Assembly (NCBI GenBank): GCA_019232645.1
Contig: JAFANO010000541.1
Span: forward strand, 1-8,669
Direction of reading: 5' to 3'
From: Planctomycetaceae bacterium
GTDB taxonomy: Bacteria; Planctomycetota; Planctomycetia; Isosphaerales; Isosphaeraceae
DNA length: 8,669 bases
Under the pieces are notes generated by a model. That model was not told where the DNA came from. It was given only the letters and a program-made list of their open reading frames with translations, and ran no database searches. Shown here in pieces: positions 1-6,748 of this stretch; the first letter of the stretch is position 1; the number at the start of each line of letters is the position of its first letter. The position numbers were made by a program, and so were the translations under genes.

Positions 1-1408
1 CGCGTGCGCCGTTGAGGAAGCAGGAGACGATGCCGTCCTCGCTGACCTTGAGGACGGGCCCGAAGTGGCTGGCGACGAGGGCGGCGGTGGTCCGGGCCCC
101 CTCGACGGAGGGGGGGGCGGTCGGGCAGGAGGCGTCGTGGCGGAGGATGGCGCCGAAGGCGAGCAGTCGGCCGGCGCGGTCGGTCGCCAGGGCGCCGTCG
201 AGGCCGGCGAGGGCCTCGAGGACCGGCGGGGCGAGCTCGGTGACGCCGCGGCCCCGCGCCAGGTAGTGCAGCGCGCGCCGGGCGAGCGGGTCGCCGGGCG
301 GCAGCGCGGCGGGCGGGCCGTCGGGGGCCTCGGCCACCAGCAGGTCGTGCGGCGCGATCAGCCGGCCGACCGCGGCCCCCGGGTCGGCGACCACGACGAA
401 CAGGCCCCCGTGCCGCGACTCGGCCAGGTCGAGGGCCGTCTGGAACAAGACGCGGGCCAGCGGGGGGTGGGCGACGGCGGACTCCCAGACCGCGAACTTC
501 GATGCCGGGTCGAGGATCCGCCACCTCCCGTGGGCGAAGGCGAACGCCTGCGAGCCCCCGGCGAAGAGCTTGATCTCCTGGTTCGGGCTCAGGACCACGC
601 AGACGTGCCCGGAGGCGCCGGTGGCCCGCGCGTGCGCCGCGAAGGCCCGGGCGCACGGGACCGCCGGGAGGGACGGTCCGGGCATCTCCGACGCCCACCG
701 CTCGATGGCGATGATGTCGGCCAGCTTGCCGGCGCGGTCGACCAGGAACAGCGTCCGCCGGCCGTCGCAGAGGCGGTGGATGCTCTTGAGGCTGGTCAGC
801 TCGGGGCCATAGGGCAGGGCATCCGGGGCGGTGGGGTACCCCAGATGGTCGGGATCGCCGCCCGCACCGAGCAGGAGCGCGCCGGTCGAGACCCGCCGGT
901 TCTCGTAGGTCGACAGCGCCGCGGTCCGCAAGGCCTGGAGCGTCGGGGCGACCCGGCTCGGCCGGGTCGCCGGGACGGCGTAGACCGACGGCTCGACGAA
1001 GGCGGCGACGTAGTGGTCTTCCGACCCGCCCTGGAACAGCTCCAGCCGTGCCCCGTGCGACCTCTGGAACAAGTGGTAATAGCGGAAGCCCAGGACCGCG
1101 CCGACGGCGCGGATCATCCGCCGGTCATGAGGCGTGAACCGGATCCCCTCCCGGGGCGTGAGGCGGTACCGGACGCCGAACAGCTCGACCTGGACCGCGT
1201 CGCCGCTTTCCTCCGCCGCGTCCTCCTCGATGAGCGCGAAGTCGAGGCCGGGATGGAAGCTCGCCGGATCGAGTCCCTGCGCGACCGGCTCGAACCGGCT
1301 CTGCGGATAGAACGCGAGCAGGTCGCGCCGGAGGAAGTCGACGCAGAGCTCGGCCACGGCCTGAGCCTCGCGGAGGTTCGGCGGGACGGTGCGCAACGTG
1401 ACAGTCAT
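1..1408 (-). CDS. Protein with C-terminal DisA/DAC-like nucleotide-binding domain (3' end beyond window)
   Basis: Reading the minus strand from ATG at 1408 gives an uninterrupted frame of 469 codons that runs off the left edge, so the C-terminus is missing. A strong ribosome binding site (GGAGGAG) lies just upstream of the ATG. Residues about 1-390 are not a family I recognise; they are mixed alpha/beta with no signal peptide or membrane segment, so a cytoplasmic protein is likely. Residues 403-469 match the DAC fold block by block: DGAL at 404-407 (DGA motif), FGAIL at 418-422, EGARTTAA at 436-443 where diadenylate cyclases have GTRHRAA, then LKVSEDGIVS where they have IVVSEETGAIS. DAC enzymes join two ATP into c-di-AMP. 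Here the RHR triphosphate-contacting motif reads RTT, so activity is doubtful and a nucleotide-sensing role is possible (inference). It resembles the sensor-type DAC relatives (DACN families) more than DisA itself. Confidence 0.8.
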   Translation of the reverse strand, partial: MTVTLRTVPPNLREAQAVAELCVDFLRRDLLAFYPQSRFEPVAQGLDPASFHPGLDFALIEEDAAEESGDAVQVELFGVRYRLTPREGIRFTPHDRRMIRAVGAVLGFRYYHLFQRSHGARLELFQGGSEDHYVAAFVEPSVYAVPATRPSRVAPTLQALRTAALSTYENRRVSTGALLLGAGGDPDHLGYPTAPDALPYGPELTSLKSIHRLCDGRRTLFLVDRAGKLADIIAIERWASEMPGPSLPAVPCARAFAAHARATGASGHVCVVLSPNQEIKLFAGGSQAFAFAHGRWRILDPASKFAVWESAVAHPPLARVLFQTALDLAESRHGGLFVVVADPGAAVGRLIAPHDLLVAEAPDGPPAALPPGDPLARRALHYLARGRGVTELAPPVLEALAGLDGALATDRAGRLLAFGAILRHDASCPTAPPSVEGARTTAALVASHFGPVLKVSEDGIVSCFLNGAR

Positions 1409-1546
1409 GGCTCCTCCGTGGGCGGGACGCGACTCCTTCGTCGGGGCCGATCATACCCGCCTGCGCGCGATCGGGGAAGAGAGGGTCGCGATGCCCTGCA
1501 ACTTCACTGATAGATGCGTTGACCTGCGACCGTCCCGGCCGCGATC

Positions 1547-2131
1547 ATGGCCCCGGAACGAGACACGACCGCCATCCTCCCCGACAAGACGGACGCATCC
1601 ATGCCCATCGCCACGCCCAGCTACGCCACGCTCTCGGCCATGATCACGCCGGCGATCTTCCTGACCGCCAACGGGTCGCTGATCATCTCGACCTCGAACC
1701 GGATGGCTCGGATCGTGGACCGGATCCGCGTGCTCAACGACCTGGGCGACAAGCTCTGCCGGGGCGTGTCGGACCTCGATTACATCAAGGACCGCCTGGC
1801 CCACGTCCAGGACCAGCTCGACCGCCTCGTCTGGCGAGGCGACCGGATCCGGTTCGCGCTGGCGGCCCTCTATCTGGCCTTTGGCGCGTTCGCGGGGACG
1901 AGTCTGACGCTGGCCATCGACGTCTGGACCGGCAACCGGATCGTCGGCCTGCCGACGTTCCTGGCGATCGTCGGAGTCGGACTGATGCTCTTCGCCTGTG
2001 TCAACATGGTCCGCGAGGCGCTGGATGCGCTGCGCGGCAACCAATTGGAGATCCGCTTCTATCGCGACCTCCACGAGCGCCGCGCGGCCGACTCGCAGCA
2101 GTGCGCCCCGCCGGAGGTCGCCCCGGGCTGA
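1547..2131 (+). CDS. DUF2721-type small membrane protein
   Basis: The protein has 194 residues from the first ATG. The block MITPAIFLTANGSLIISTSN (residues 32-51) followed by an arginine-rich stretch (NRMARIVDRIRVL) is characteristic of DUF2721 proteins, whose function is unknown. Hydrophobic segments lie at about 32-50, 102-126 and 132-156, with a charged, probably helical stretch at 52-100 between the first two, so an inner-membrane protein is likely. The start is uncertain. ATG 1547 has no ribosome binding site, ATG 1601 has a weak GGA 8 bases upstream, and ATG 1640 begins the conserved block. I favour 1601 biologically but report the longest frame. A TTGACC at 1519-1524 could be a -35 box, which would also favour the downstream start. 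It is divergent from the DAC-like gene, with a 138-192 bp shared upstream region. No clear terminator follows. Confidence 0.75.
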   Translation: MAPERDTTAILPDKTDASMPIATPSYATLSAMITPAIFLTANGSLIISTSNRMARIVDRIRVLNDLGDKLCRGVSDLDYIKDRLAHVQDQLDRLVWRGDRIRFALAALYLAFGAFAGTSLTLAIDVWTGNRIVGLPTFLAIVGVGLMLFACVNMVREALDALRGNQLEIRFYRDLHERRAADSQQCAPPEVAPG

Positions 2132-2214
2132 GTCGGGTCCTCCGGGCCGGATTCCAGGATGAATGACCGTTCGCATGAGGCCCCATTCAACCCACCGCCT
2201 GTGCCGCGTCAGCC

Positions 2215-2277
2215 TTTTCTTAAAAATATTTATATATTAAAATTAATTAAATTCTCAATACTATAATAAAAATCTAT
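2215..2277. other. Extremely AT-rich tract in intergenic region
   Basis: Only 4 of the 57 bases from 2221 to 2277 are G or C, and there is no G in that stretch, in an otherwise GC-rich window. It contains overlapping TTAATTAA and TATATATTAA words. It lies 84 bases after the DUF2721 stop codon and marks the left edge of the accessory stretch 2132-2899. No gene is attached to it. It could be a promoter-like, DNA-unwinding or nucleoid-protein binding segment, or an insertion scar; nothing in the sequence decides. Confidence 0.6.
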
Positions 2278-2320
2278 GCCTGGACAACCTGTTTCAGGAC
2301 CGTCGATGTGCTGGTCCTGG

Positions 2321-2469
2321 GGGCGTGACCTCGGATTGATGTTAGGCGTATTCCAAAGCTGCGAACGGACTTCCTGCTGCGACTCTATTTCCCAGCCGTG
2401 TACGCTCGCCTGACACGGAAAGAGCAGGATTCGGGCGAGTTCGGCTTACATCAATCCGAGGTCACACCC
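2321..2469. repeat. Short element with terminal inverted repeats (MITE-like), 149 bp
   Basis: The 18-base word GTGACCTCGGATTGATGT at 2325-2342 recurs as its exact reverse complement at 2448-2465. The match extends inward to 26 bases with three mismatches (2325-2350 against 2440-2465) and outward by GGGY/RCCC to 2321 and 2469. The 105 bases between the perfect arms contain no convincing reading frame. The arm length and spacing suit a non-autonomous transposable element (MITE) or an IS remnant better than a transcription terminator. I see no clear target-site duplication. Confidence 0.6.
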
Positions 2470-2518
2470 TCACCGACTGACCGTGGACCGACGGGTCGGC
2501 CGACGAGGTTACCGATGT

Positions 2519-2705
2519 CTTAGTACTACTCCGTTAATCTCCTCAAACTATTACATTTTCAAAACTTATGGCATCCTCCAGGTCATCGAATATTCGTAAT
2601 TGCAGCCATGGAGTCCCAAGCAAACCCTGGAAAACAAGGGCTTTCCTGAAGGGCAGGCATCCTGGCTTGCAAAGCCTCCGAAAAATCTCACGGAGTAGTA
2701 CTAAG
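2519..2705. repeat. Short element with 16-bp perfect terminal inverted repeats (MITE-like), 187 bp
   Basis: CTTAGTACTACTCCGT at 2519-2534 is the exact reverse complement of 2690-2705. The match stops sharply on both sides. The arms contain TA two bases inside each end, which would suit TA-targeting IS630/mariner-type elements, but this is only a hint. The 155 bases inside encode nothing recognisable. Its right end coincides with the left limit of repeat copy A (2703-2843). Confidence 0.6.
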
Positions 2706-2843
2706 TGGAAATTGGTCTCGAATCTATGAAAAACTCCGAGAACCTTGGGGGAGAGACCGCTTCCTGTCTTGGACTCACCTCCGCGGACAGCCCTCCCAAA
2801 TGCGCGGAAAATACCAGCGAGATGTGCGGAAAGGAGAGTAGGT
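2703..2843 (+). repeat. Repeat copy A (3' flank of the beta-helix gene)
   Basis: This segment aligns base by base, in the same orientation, with 5928-6063 (copy B). Shared words include GAATC, CTTCCTG/TTTCCTG, CCGCGGAC, GCCCT and AAAATACC.CGAGATGTGCGGAAAG. Copy A carries a 5-base insertion (GGAGA) near its right end. Its core (2795-2843) also matches copy C at 5711-5754 in inverted orientation. It starts 57 bases past the stop codon of the minus-strand beta-helix gene. Copy B sits in the equivalent place behind the decayed paralogue, suggesting the flank was duplicated with the gene. Confidence 0.75.
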
Positions 2844-2899
2844 TGTACCTCGATTGTCGCGCAGATTTCTCGGCATTTCGCCGATATGTAATGTCCAAA

Positions 2900-5707
2900 T
2901 TATTTCTTAACGACCTGCAGGAGCGGCGGAGACGTGCTGGTCGCGTACGTCGTGGAGTCGTAAAGGACCCCGTTGACCTTGGTGGCGTCGATTTGCACGT
3001 CGCTCGCTGGGGGCGAGACGCCGGACCAGTTGATCGTGTTCCCGGACGTCGTCACCGAGATGTCGCGCGGGTCGACGAAGTAGCTCGCCGCGGAAGTGTA
3101 TTCCACCGTACCGTTTACGAGCTGGGAGAACTCGCTGGGGTTGGGCCCGTCGAGGGATCCATCGCCCATGTGAATTATATTTTCATTTTTATAAGTATAA
3201 ATAAACTTGTTATTGTTCAGAGCGACATTCGTGTACGTCCGCCCATAAGTGGTAGGAACACCATATCCAACGAAAACCCAGATATGGACCCCTCCGATTG
3301 GATCGTCGATCGTGTTCCCGCTGATCACGACCCCGAACATGGAGACGATGGTGGCGTAATAGTTGGGGTTGTATGTCCCGAGGGTGCTCGCGCCCGAAAT
3401 TTGCGCGCCCCCCGGTGAGATGCGAATGGCCTGGCTGAACCATCCGTTCGTGCCGACGGTCTGATCGCCCTTGAACGTGTTTCCGTTCACCTGGACATCA
3501 TCGAAATACGAACCGAGGACGAGCGCCGTCGAGACGGTCCCGCTCGTGTCGATCATGTTTCCGGAGACCGTGAAGGTGTTATACGAGCTGGCGATCGAGA
3601 AGTCGAACGTACCTTGCGGCAGCGGCGAGGCCAGCATGAAATAGGTCCAGGTGTCGCCGGAGGACTCGTAGGCCTGCGTTACCTTGATTGCCGTCCCGCT
3701 GTGGCTCCCGTCGAGGATGAAGAGCGTCCAGTTCCCGGCCCCTTGGACCTGACCGAAGAGCTCGGAAGAGTCGATGGCGATAATCCTGCGGTTGTAGGAA
3801 CCCGAGGACGAGGCGATCGCGGTCGCACGCGTGCTCCCCTCGTAGGCCACGCCAAATGACTCGGGGAGGATCTCCTCGGTGGCGTTGACCTCGTCATCTG
3901 GGAGCACGCCGACGTTTTCTGATACGCTGTTGCCCACGATGCTGATATTATATCCACCCCAGTTGGCCGCCATGAACCGTTCGAGCTGCCCGTCGGCGGA
4001 GGGGCTGGGATCGGTTGCGGTGTTGTTCTGGATCGTGACATCGTGGCCGTTATCAACCCCGAAGACACCGGGGGAGAGGGTGCCTGCAACGGACCCGACG
4101 AACGTGTTGCCGGAGATGGTCCAGGGGCCGAATTGGACTGTGATCGTCCCACCATAGACCGTGTTGTTCTCGATCGTCCCCGAGTCGAAGTTCCCCATGA
4201 TGATCGACGGCATCGTCAAGTAGCCGTTGGGGTCGAGCGAGTCTCCGTAGCTCCCTTTGTCCGAGTATAAGGAATCGAAGGCGGCATGGATGGTCAGCCC
4301 GGTGACGTTGACGTCGACGAGGGCCTGCTGGTATGCGTTGACATCGAAAGCATCGATGATCCCGGCCGTACCCGGCTCATTGGTAGGACCGAGGTCTACG
4401 CTCGATTGGCCGAAGCTGATGGAGAAATTCTCCAGCGTAACGTGGCTCGATCGAATATTGATGGCCCCGTAGAGCCCGGTCGACGAGGGGTTCTGTGACG
4501 TCGACGAGAACATGAACTCCACATCCGCGCTGCTGCCCACGCCCTGGAGGATCATGGGTGCCTGGAGATCGAGCACCTCGTCGATCTGATAGGTGCCGGC
4601 CGTGAATTCGAAGTTGTTGTACGTCCCGCTCACGGCATCGTTGAGCAATGTCTGGATGTCTACGGTCACCTTCTGGTCGCTGGAATTCGTATAGGTGACC
4701 ATATTCTCGCTCCCGCCCGGCGAGAGCATCAGGGGCGTGCTACTGATGGGGTATGTTCCCGGATAGAGGAGCGAGCGATAGGTGTGATCGCTCGACGGGA
4801 CCGCGATGTCCTCGACGTACTCGGTCGAACCGCTCGACAACTGGTACGAGAGCGTCATCGTGCTGCCGGCCTCGTCCCTGTACGGCGGGAATGTGATCGT
4901 CGCCTGCGTATTATTGTCCTGGTAGGCGATCGACAGGCCGAGCTCATACCGGCCATAGCTCTCCGGGTCCTCCCATGCGAGTCCGGCCTCGTCGCTGAGG
5001 ACGACATTCGTGAGTGTAGTGGAACCGCCCGGCAAACCGGTGAGGGTGATGGACGCATCGCCCGTCGTGGTGTTTTGGGGGACGAAGGTCGCGGTATTCG
5101 TCGGATAGCTCAGGGCCGGAAGGGTAGGGGCGACGTCCACCGGGGCGGGGTCGGTCGCACCGGTCTGACTCCCGGTGAAAGTGTAGTTGGCAGTCTGGCC
5201 GCCATCGTAGGTGACAGTCACAGCGAGCGAGCTGTTACTAGGTAGCGTCGCATCCGAAATCTGGCCGCGGGAATTGATCTGCTGGACGATCGGGCTGAAG
5301 TAGACGTCGGCGGCCGTGGTCGAGGATTCCATGAGGACCTGGACGCTCGCCCCTGCCGTCGGATTGACGGCTCCGCTCGGGTCCGTTATCCCGTAAGTCC
5401 AGGAGAATCCCGACGGATAGGTTTGAGACGGCGCCGGTCCGGTGATCGTCACGGCACTGACGGTCGACGACGAGGGGAGTCCTGTGACTTGGATGTGGAG
5501 ATCCTGCGTGCCATCCGGGCCAGGCGCGGCGGTCGGCCCGGTCAGATCCGTGCCGGTGTATCCCAACCAGGAAAACTGCACCGAAAGCAGCCGCCGCGAT
5601 TCGAGCGAGTCGAGGTCCGGAAGGAAAGAACTCCGGCGGCGCACACCGCTCCGCCGAACACGTCGAAAGAGTGTGCCGAACTCAATTTGTCGCAGGAAAG
5701 GTCTCAT
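2900..5707 (-). CDS. Planctomycete LESRRLL-type surface protein with right-handed beta-helix
   Basis: ATG at 5707 gives about 935 residues; GTG at 5725 in the same frame would add six. An AGG lies just upstream of the ATG, while GTG has only a weak GGG. Residue numbers here count from the GTG. A basic N-terminus (RRVRRSGVRRR, 21-31) precedes LESRRLLS at 41-48, the N-terminal motif of many exported planctomycete proteins. Residues 49-185 form a Ser/Thr/Gly-rich beta domain, and 215-310 a similar second one (ITLTGLPGGSTTLTNV against IQVTGLPSSSTVSAVTI). From about 355 on, the pattern is of a parallel beta-helix of the pectate-lyase/NosD type: FTAGTYQI, APMILQGVGS, then many turns with GNT/NNT asparagine ladders (ISGNTF, IQNNTA, VNGNTF, ISGNTI, LNNNKF). 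No catalytic site or C-terminal sorting signal was recognised. It is probably secreted or cell-surface, perhaps polysaccharide-binding (inference). A small hairpin (2870-2884) follows the stop codon without a T-run. Confidence 0.85.
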   Translation of the reverse strand: MRPFLRQIEFGTLFRRVRRSGVRRRSSFLPDLDSLESRRLLSVQFSWLGYTGTDLTGPTAAPGPDGTQDLHIQVTGLPSSSTVSAVTITGPAPSQTYPSGFSWTYGITDPSGAVNPTAGASVQVLMESSTTAADVYFSPIVQQINSRGQISDATLPSNSSLAVTVTYDGGQTANYTFTGSQTGATDPAPVDVAPTLPALSYPTNTATFVPQNTTTGDASITLTGLPGGSTTLTNVVLSDEAGLAWEDPESYGRYELGLSIAYQDNNTQATITFPPYRDEAGSTMTLSYQLSSGSTEYVEDIAVPSSDHTYRSLLYPGTYPISSTPLMLSPGGSENMVTYTNSSDQKVTVDIQTLLNDAVSGTYNNFEFTAGTYQIDEVLDLQAPMILQGVGSSADVEFMFSSTSQNPSSTGLYGAINIRSSHVTLENFSISFGQSSVDLGPTNEPGTAGIIDAFDVNAYQQALVDVNVTGLTIHAAFDSLYSDKGSYGDSLDPNGYLTMPSIIMGNFDSGTIENNTVYGGTITVQFGPWTISGNTFVGSVAGTLSPGVFGVDNGHDVTIQNNTATDPSPSADGQLERFMAANWGGYNISIVGNSVSENVGVLPDDEVNATEEILPESFGVAYEGSTRATAIASSSGSYNRRIIAIDSSELFGQVQGAGNWTLFILDGSHSGTAIKVTQAYESSGDTWTYFMLASPLPQGTFDFSIASSYNTFTVSGNMIDTSGTVSTALVLGSYFDDVQVNGNTFKGDQTVGTNGWFSQAIRISPGGAQISGASTLGTYNPNYYATIVSMFGVVISGNTIDDPIGGVHIWVFVGYGVPTTYGRTYTNVALNNNKFIYTYKNENIIHMGDGSLDGPNPSEFSQLVNGTVEYTSAASYFVDPRDISVTTSGNTINWSGVSPPASDVQIDATKVNGVLYDSTTYATSTSPPLLQVVKK

Positions 5708-5710
5708 GAA

Positions 5711-5754
5711 ACCTACTCTCTGCACATCCCGTGGTTATTTTCTACGAGTTTCGG
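5711..5754 (-). repeat. Repeat copy C, inverted relative to A and B, at the 5' end of the beta-helix gene
   Basis: The plus strand here matches the reverse complement of 6020-6063 at 38 of 44 positions and also matches the core of copy A. It ends four bases from the ATG at 5707, so it would form most of the 5' untranslated leader if the promoter at 5756-5783 is real. Copies B and C form a 353-base inverted structure (5711-6063); copies A and C bracket the whole beta-helix gene. Confidence 0.7.
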
Positions 5755-5755
5755 T

Positions 5756-5783
5756 ATTATCATATTTCTTTTAATGCAAGCAA
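5756..5783 (-). promoter_or_regulatory. Candidate sigma-70-type promoter of the beta-helix gene
   Basis: On the minus strand, TTGCTT (5783-5778) and GATAAT (5761-5756) are separated by 16 bases in a locally AT-rich stretch. The -10 box differs from consensus at one base. Transcription would begin around 5748, giving a leader of about 40 bases that lies inside repeat copy C. This rests on sequence match only. Confidence 0.35.
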
Positions 5784-5799
5784 TCTTCCCCATCGATTT

Positions 5800-5867
5800 C
5801 CCAGGGGATTTGCTCTGATCCCTGGGCCGACTGTTGTCGGCTGAGGAGGGCCGACGGCCCGATTTTT
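5800..5867 (+). other. Cluster of three adjacent hairpins ending in a T-run
   Basis: Three palindromes stand side by side. The first pairs CCCAGGGGAT with ATCCCTGGG (5800-5826; 9 pairs, one bulged G, 8-base loop). The second pairs GCCGAC with GTCGGC (5826-5841; TGTT loop). The third pairs GGGCC with GGCCC (5848-5860; GAC loop) and is followed by GATTTTT. The last has the form of a plus-strand intrinsic terminator, but no plus-strand gene lies upstream. The cluster sits between repeat copies C and B. It may be the core of a repetitive extragenic element or a terminator left from a lost gene. Confidence 0.5.
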
Positions 5868-5927
5868 CTGCATGTGCGATCGAGTATTCTTGATTTCTTG
5901 CTTTTCGCCGCCCAGAATCAACTTGCC

Positions 5928-6063
5928 AAGTGGGAACCGCTCGCGAATCCGTCAAGGATCCCGAAGAGCCTCGGGGGACGACCGTTTCCTGCCTTGAAGT
6001 CGCCGCCGCGGACGGCCCTCCGAAATTCGCAGAAAATACCCACGAGATGTGCGGAAAGTAGGT
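5928..6063 (+). repeat. Repeat copy B (3' flank of the decayed paralogue)
   Basis: It is homologous to copy A (2703-2843) over its full length in the same orientation, and its right 44 bases are an inverted match to copy C. It lies about 50 bases beyond the last recognisable C-terminal remnant of the pseudogene, mirroring copy A behind the intact gene. One minus-strand frame is open through both A and B (PHISWVFSANFGGPSA in B, PHISLVFSAHLGGLSA in A). No consistent start codon or ribosome binding site accompanies it, so I treat it as non-coding. Confidence 0.75.
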
Positions 6064-6112
6064 GAAATCACCCGGGACGACATCCGTGGGTGTCGCTGGT
6101 TCTGACATCGGG

Positions 6113-6624
6113 AGCGGCGGAGATGCAAGATTTGAGACGGATACTGATCCCGAATCAGGAAGGTGCTTCCCTCCGGTCTTTGGTAGGTAACCGTCAGGTT
6201 AAGCTGAGCGTTATTCAGCAGTACCACCAAGGCCCCCGTTGAACTCCCCGAGGGGTTGCCGTTCCGATCGAGATTGCTCCTGATTGTCGGGTTGAGGTAG
6301 AGATCCCCTTGCGAGCGGTCAACAGGCTGATTCGGTGGGAAAAAGAATTCCGCGTTGGCCGCCCCGGTCAGATTGGGACCGAGTGCCCACTCAAACCCGG
6401 GTGGCCCCTGGACAAGAATCGATAGGGGCGTGCCACCCGTTAATGCAGTAAGATGCAGATGTATATCTTGCATGCCGTCGGGGCCGACGGCGGCGTCCGG
6501 CCCGACGAGGTCCACTCCGTCTTGACCATCCCATGTCACCGTGACCGTCAGAAGGCGGCGAGACTCCAACCGAACGAGTGTGGGACGGTAAATTCCGCCG
6601 TCTCGGGACCCTCGAGCGCTTCAT
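6113..6624 (-). pseudogene. Frameshifted, internally deleted paralogue of the beta-helix surface protein
   Basis: The minus-strand frame from 6569 reads LESRRLLTVTVTWDGQDGVD and onward. It matches residues 41-185 of the 2900-5707 product (shared: LESRRLL, DLVGP/DLTGP, GPDG.QD, GFEW/GFSW, LTVTY/VTVTY), ending near 6150. No ATG or GTG precedes it in frame; the only in-frame start is TTG at 6569, inside the motif itself, and a stop lies at about 6621. In the next frame, ATG 6624 (AGGAT upstream) encodes MKRSRVPRRRNLP, which resembles the basic N-terminus RSGVRRRSSFLP of the intact protein. One single-base frameshift near 6585-6600 would join them. The second domain and whole beta-helix are missing. 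At about 6113-6130, TCTCCGCCGCTCC repeats the DNA encoding the last residues of the intact gene (SPPL), which suggests a large internal deletion. A short expressed one-domain protein from TTG is possible but unlikely. Confidence 0.65.
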
Positions 6625-6748
6625 GGGGCAATCCTGGATCTCATACGGATTCCAGGGATTTCGTGCGCTCGGTCTGCTGATTGGAAATCTGATCATTTCG
6701 AATTCGAGATCCGGACAGAGCGCACAAACTCTCGGGAATGCGTATAAA

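Noticed and set aside
65..1510. Long plus-strand open frame of 481 residues
   Set aside because: It is antisense to the DAC-like gene. Its translation is Arg/Gly/Asp-rich low-complexity sequence with no domain, typical of the shadow frame of a GC-rich gene, while the minus strand gives a recognisable fold and a strong ribosome binding site.
1451..2176. Minus-strand frame of 241 residues and plus-strand frame 1519-2166
   Set aside because: Both overlap the DUF2721 gene and give unstructured Arg/Asp-rich or Arg/Pro-rich translations; the 1547-2131 frame has the recognisable membrane family.
2293..2320. Hairpin CAGGACC/GGTCCTG as a terminator for the DUF2721 gene
   Set aside because: The stem is only 7 bp with an 11-base loop, no T-run follows, and it lies over 160 bases past the stop codon.
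2701..2898. Small protein PHIS.VFSAHLGGLSA shared between repeat copies A and B
   Set aside because: The frame is open in both copies, but the match is equally good at the DNA level, start contexts differ, and copy C carries only a fragment. The repeat nature explains the similarity without coding.
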